A DNA stretch of 5,807 nucleotides, from NCBI GenBank assembly GCA_017556665.1, contig JAFYMJ010000163.1, positions 1-5,807 on the forward strand, read 5' to 3'. Every line of letters starts with the position of its first letter. The stretch's first letter is position 1. The notes beneath the pieces were generated by a model that searched no databases, was not told the origin of the DNA, and worked only from the letters and a program-made list of their open reading frames with translations. This stretch comes from Bacteroidales bacterium (lineage in GTDB: Bacteria > Bacteroidota > Bacteroidia > Bacteroidales > UBA932). A program made the translations under genes and the position numbers. Below are positions 5,216 to 5,807 of the stretch, in pieces.

Positions 5216-5807
5216 ATGCAAGTAATTGTTAAGGAAGTAAGTAATAATAAGGAATTTAAGATCTTTTATCAGTTCCAAAACAAACTTTACAAAAATTGTG
5301 AAGTATATGTGCCTACATTGGATCTGGACCAGAAAAGTTCTCTAAAGAATGATCCTGCATTAAAATATTGCAAGAGAAAACTTTTTTTGGCCTATAAGGG
5401 TGATAAGGTTGTTGGACGTATTCAGGCTATAATCAATCCAAGATACAATGAGTATTACAATGCCAAGAGATTGCGTTTTGGGTGGTTTGACTTTGAAGAT
5501 GATGTTAACATAGCAAAAGCTTTGCTTGATGCAGCACAAAAGTGGGGAAAAGAGCAGGGGATGGAGCAGATGCATGGTCCATTGGCATACAATACATTGG
5601 GAAGGCAAGGAATGTTGGTTGAGGGTTTTGAAAACACACCTCCAACAAACTGTCTTTACAATCATCCATATTATGTTTCTGCAATGGAAGAGCTTGGCTT
5701 TGAGAAAGAGGTTGACTGGATTCAGTATAAACTTAAAGCTTCGCAGGGTGTTCCAGAGAAACTTCATAGAATTTCTGAAATGCTCATAAAGAGATATAAC
5801 TTAAGGG
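5216..5807 (+). CDS. GNAT-like N-acetyltransferase-family protein (partial, C-terminus outside window)
   Basis: The frame starts at ATG 5216 (MQVIVKEVSNNKEFKIFYQF) and stays open for 197 codons to the window edge. It resembles the long (roughly 370-390 residue) uncharacterised GNAT-related proteins common in Bacteroidota and Firmicutes. Typical stretches are KLYKNCEVYVPTLDLDQ at 23-39, FLAYKGDKVVGRIQAIIN at 57-74 (central GNAT strand), RFGWFDFEDD at 87-96, WGKEQGMEQMHGPLAYNTLG at 110-129, GMLVEGFENTPP at 132-143 and YNHPYYVSAMEELGFEKEVDW at 148-168. The substrate of this group is unknown to me, and the canonical acetyl-CoA loop is not sharp in the visible part, so catalysis is inferred from fold. 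It has its own promoter, 67 bases after the TcdA-like gene, with a small palindrome in the leader. Nothing in the visible part looks damaged. Confidence 0.82.
   Translation, partial: MQVIVKEVSNNKEFKIFYQFQNKLYKNCEVYVPTLDLDQKSSLKNDPALKYCKRKLFLAYKGDKVVGRIQAIINPRYNEYYNAKRLRFGWFDFEDDVNIAKALLDAAQKWGKEQGMEQMHGPLAYNTLGRQGMLVEGFENTPPTNCLYNHPYYVSAMEELGFEKEVDWIQYKLKASQGVPEKLHRISEMLIKRYNLR

Noticed and set aside
5360..5767. Minus-strand open frame of 135 codons opposite the GNAT-like gene
   Set aside because: The plus-strand frame encodes a recognisable family throughout this stretch; the antisense product has no recognisable features.

Overview
The window looks like ordinary chromosome from a member of the Bacteroidota, most likely order Bacteroidales. 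It is AT-rich and start codons lack Shine-Dalgarno sequences. Upstream regions carry the Bacteroidota sigma factor elements (-7 TAnnTTTG, -33 TTTG). The protein families (SPFH protein with an Arc-like partner, AbfT/But-like CoA-transferase, SAM hydroxide adenosyltransferase, MazG, TcdA-like E1 enzyme, long GNAT-like protein) also fit that group. The order-level call rests on remembered family resemblance, not on a search.

The left half is read on the minus strand. At the left edge is the start of a small ribbon-helix-helix (Arc-like) protein (1-196, cut by the window). It lies 10 bases downstream of an SPFH/Band 7 membrane protein (207-1148), and the two form a probable operon. Its promoter is close to perfect (1206-1236), and tandem AAAATGATAT repeats near the predicted transcription start could be an operator. 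Next comes an acetyl-CoA hydrolase/CoA-transferase family gene (1298-2608) with its own promoter (2657-2688) and a rho-independent terminator (1247-1278).

A 143-base divergent spacer (2609-2751) holds back-to-back promoter candidates. The right half is read on the plus strand as a tight cluster. It begins with a SAM hydroxide adenosyltransferase (DUF62) gene (2752-3579) broken by an in-frame TAG at codon 41. Next are mazG (3594-4415) and, after one base, a TcdA/ThiF-like E1 enzyme gene (4417-5148). The cluster combines SAM hydrolysis, NTP-pool cleaning and a tRNA modification (ct6A), so it reads as housekeeping. After a 67-base gap with its own promoter and two small palindromes, a GNAT-like protein gene starts at 5216 and runs off the right edge.

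I see no mobile element, CRISPR array, rRNA, tRNA or recognisable riboswitch, and no convincing new multi-gene system. The observations most worth checking are the broken DUF62 gene, whose lesion may be a pair of compensating indels rather than one nonsense change, and the 11-base-period repeats in front of the operon that encodes an Arc-like DNA-binding protein.
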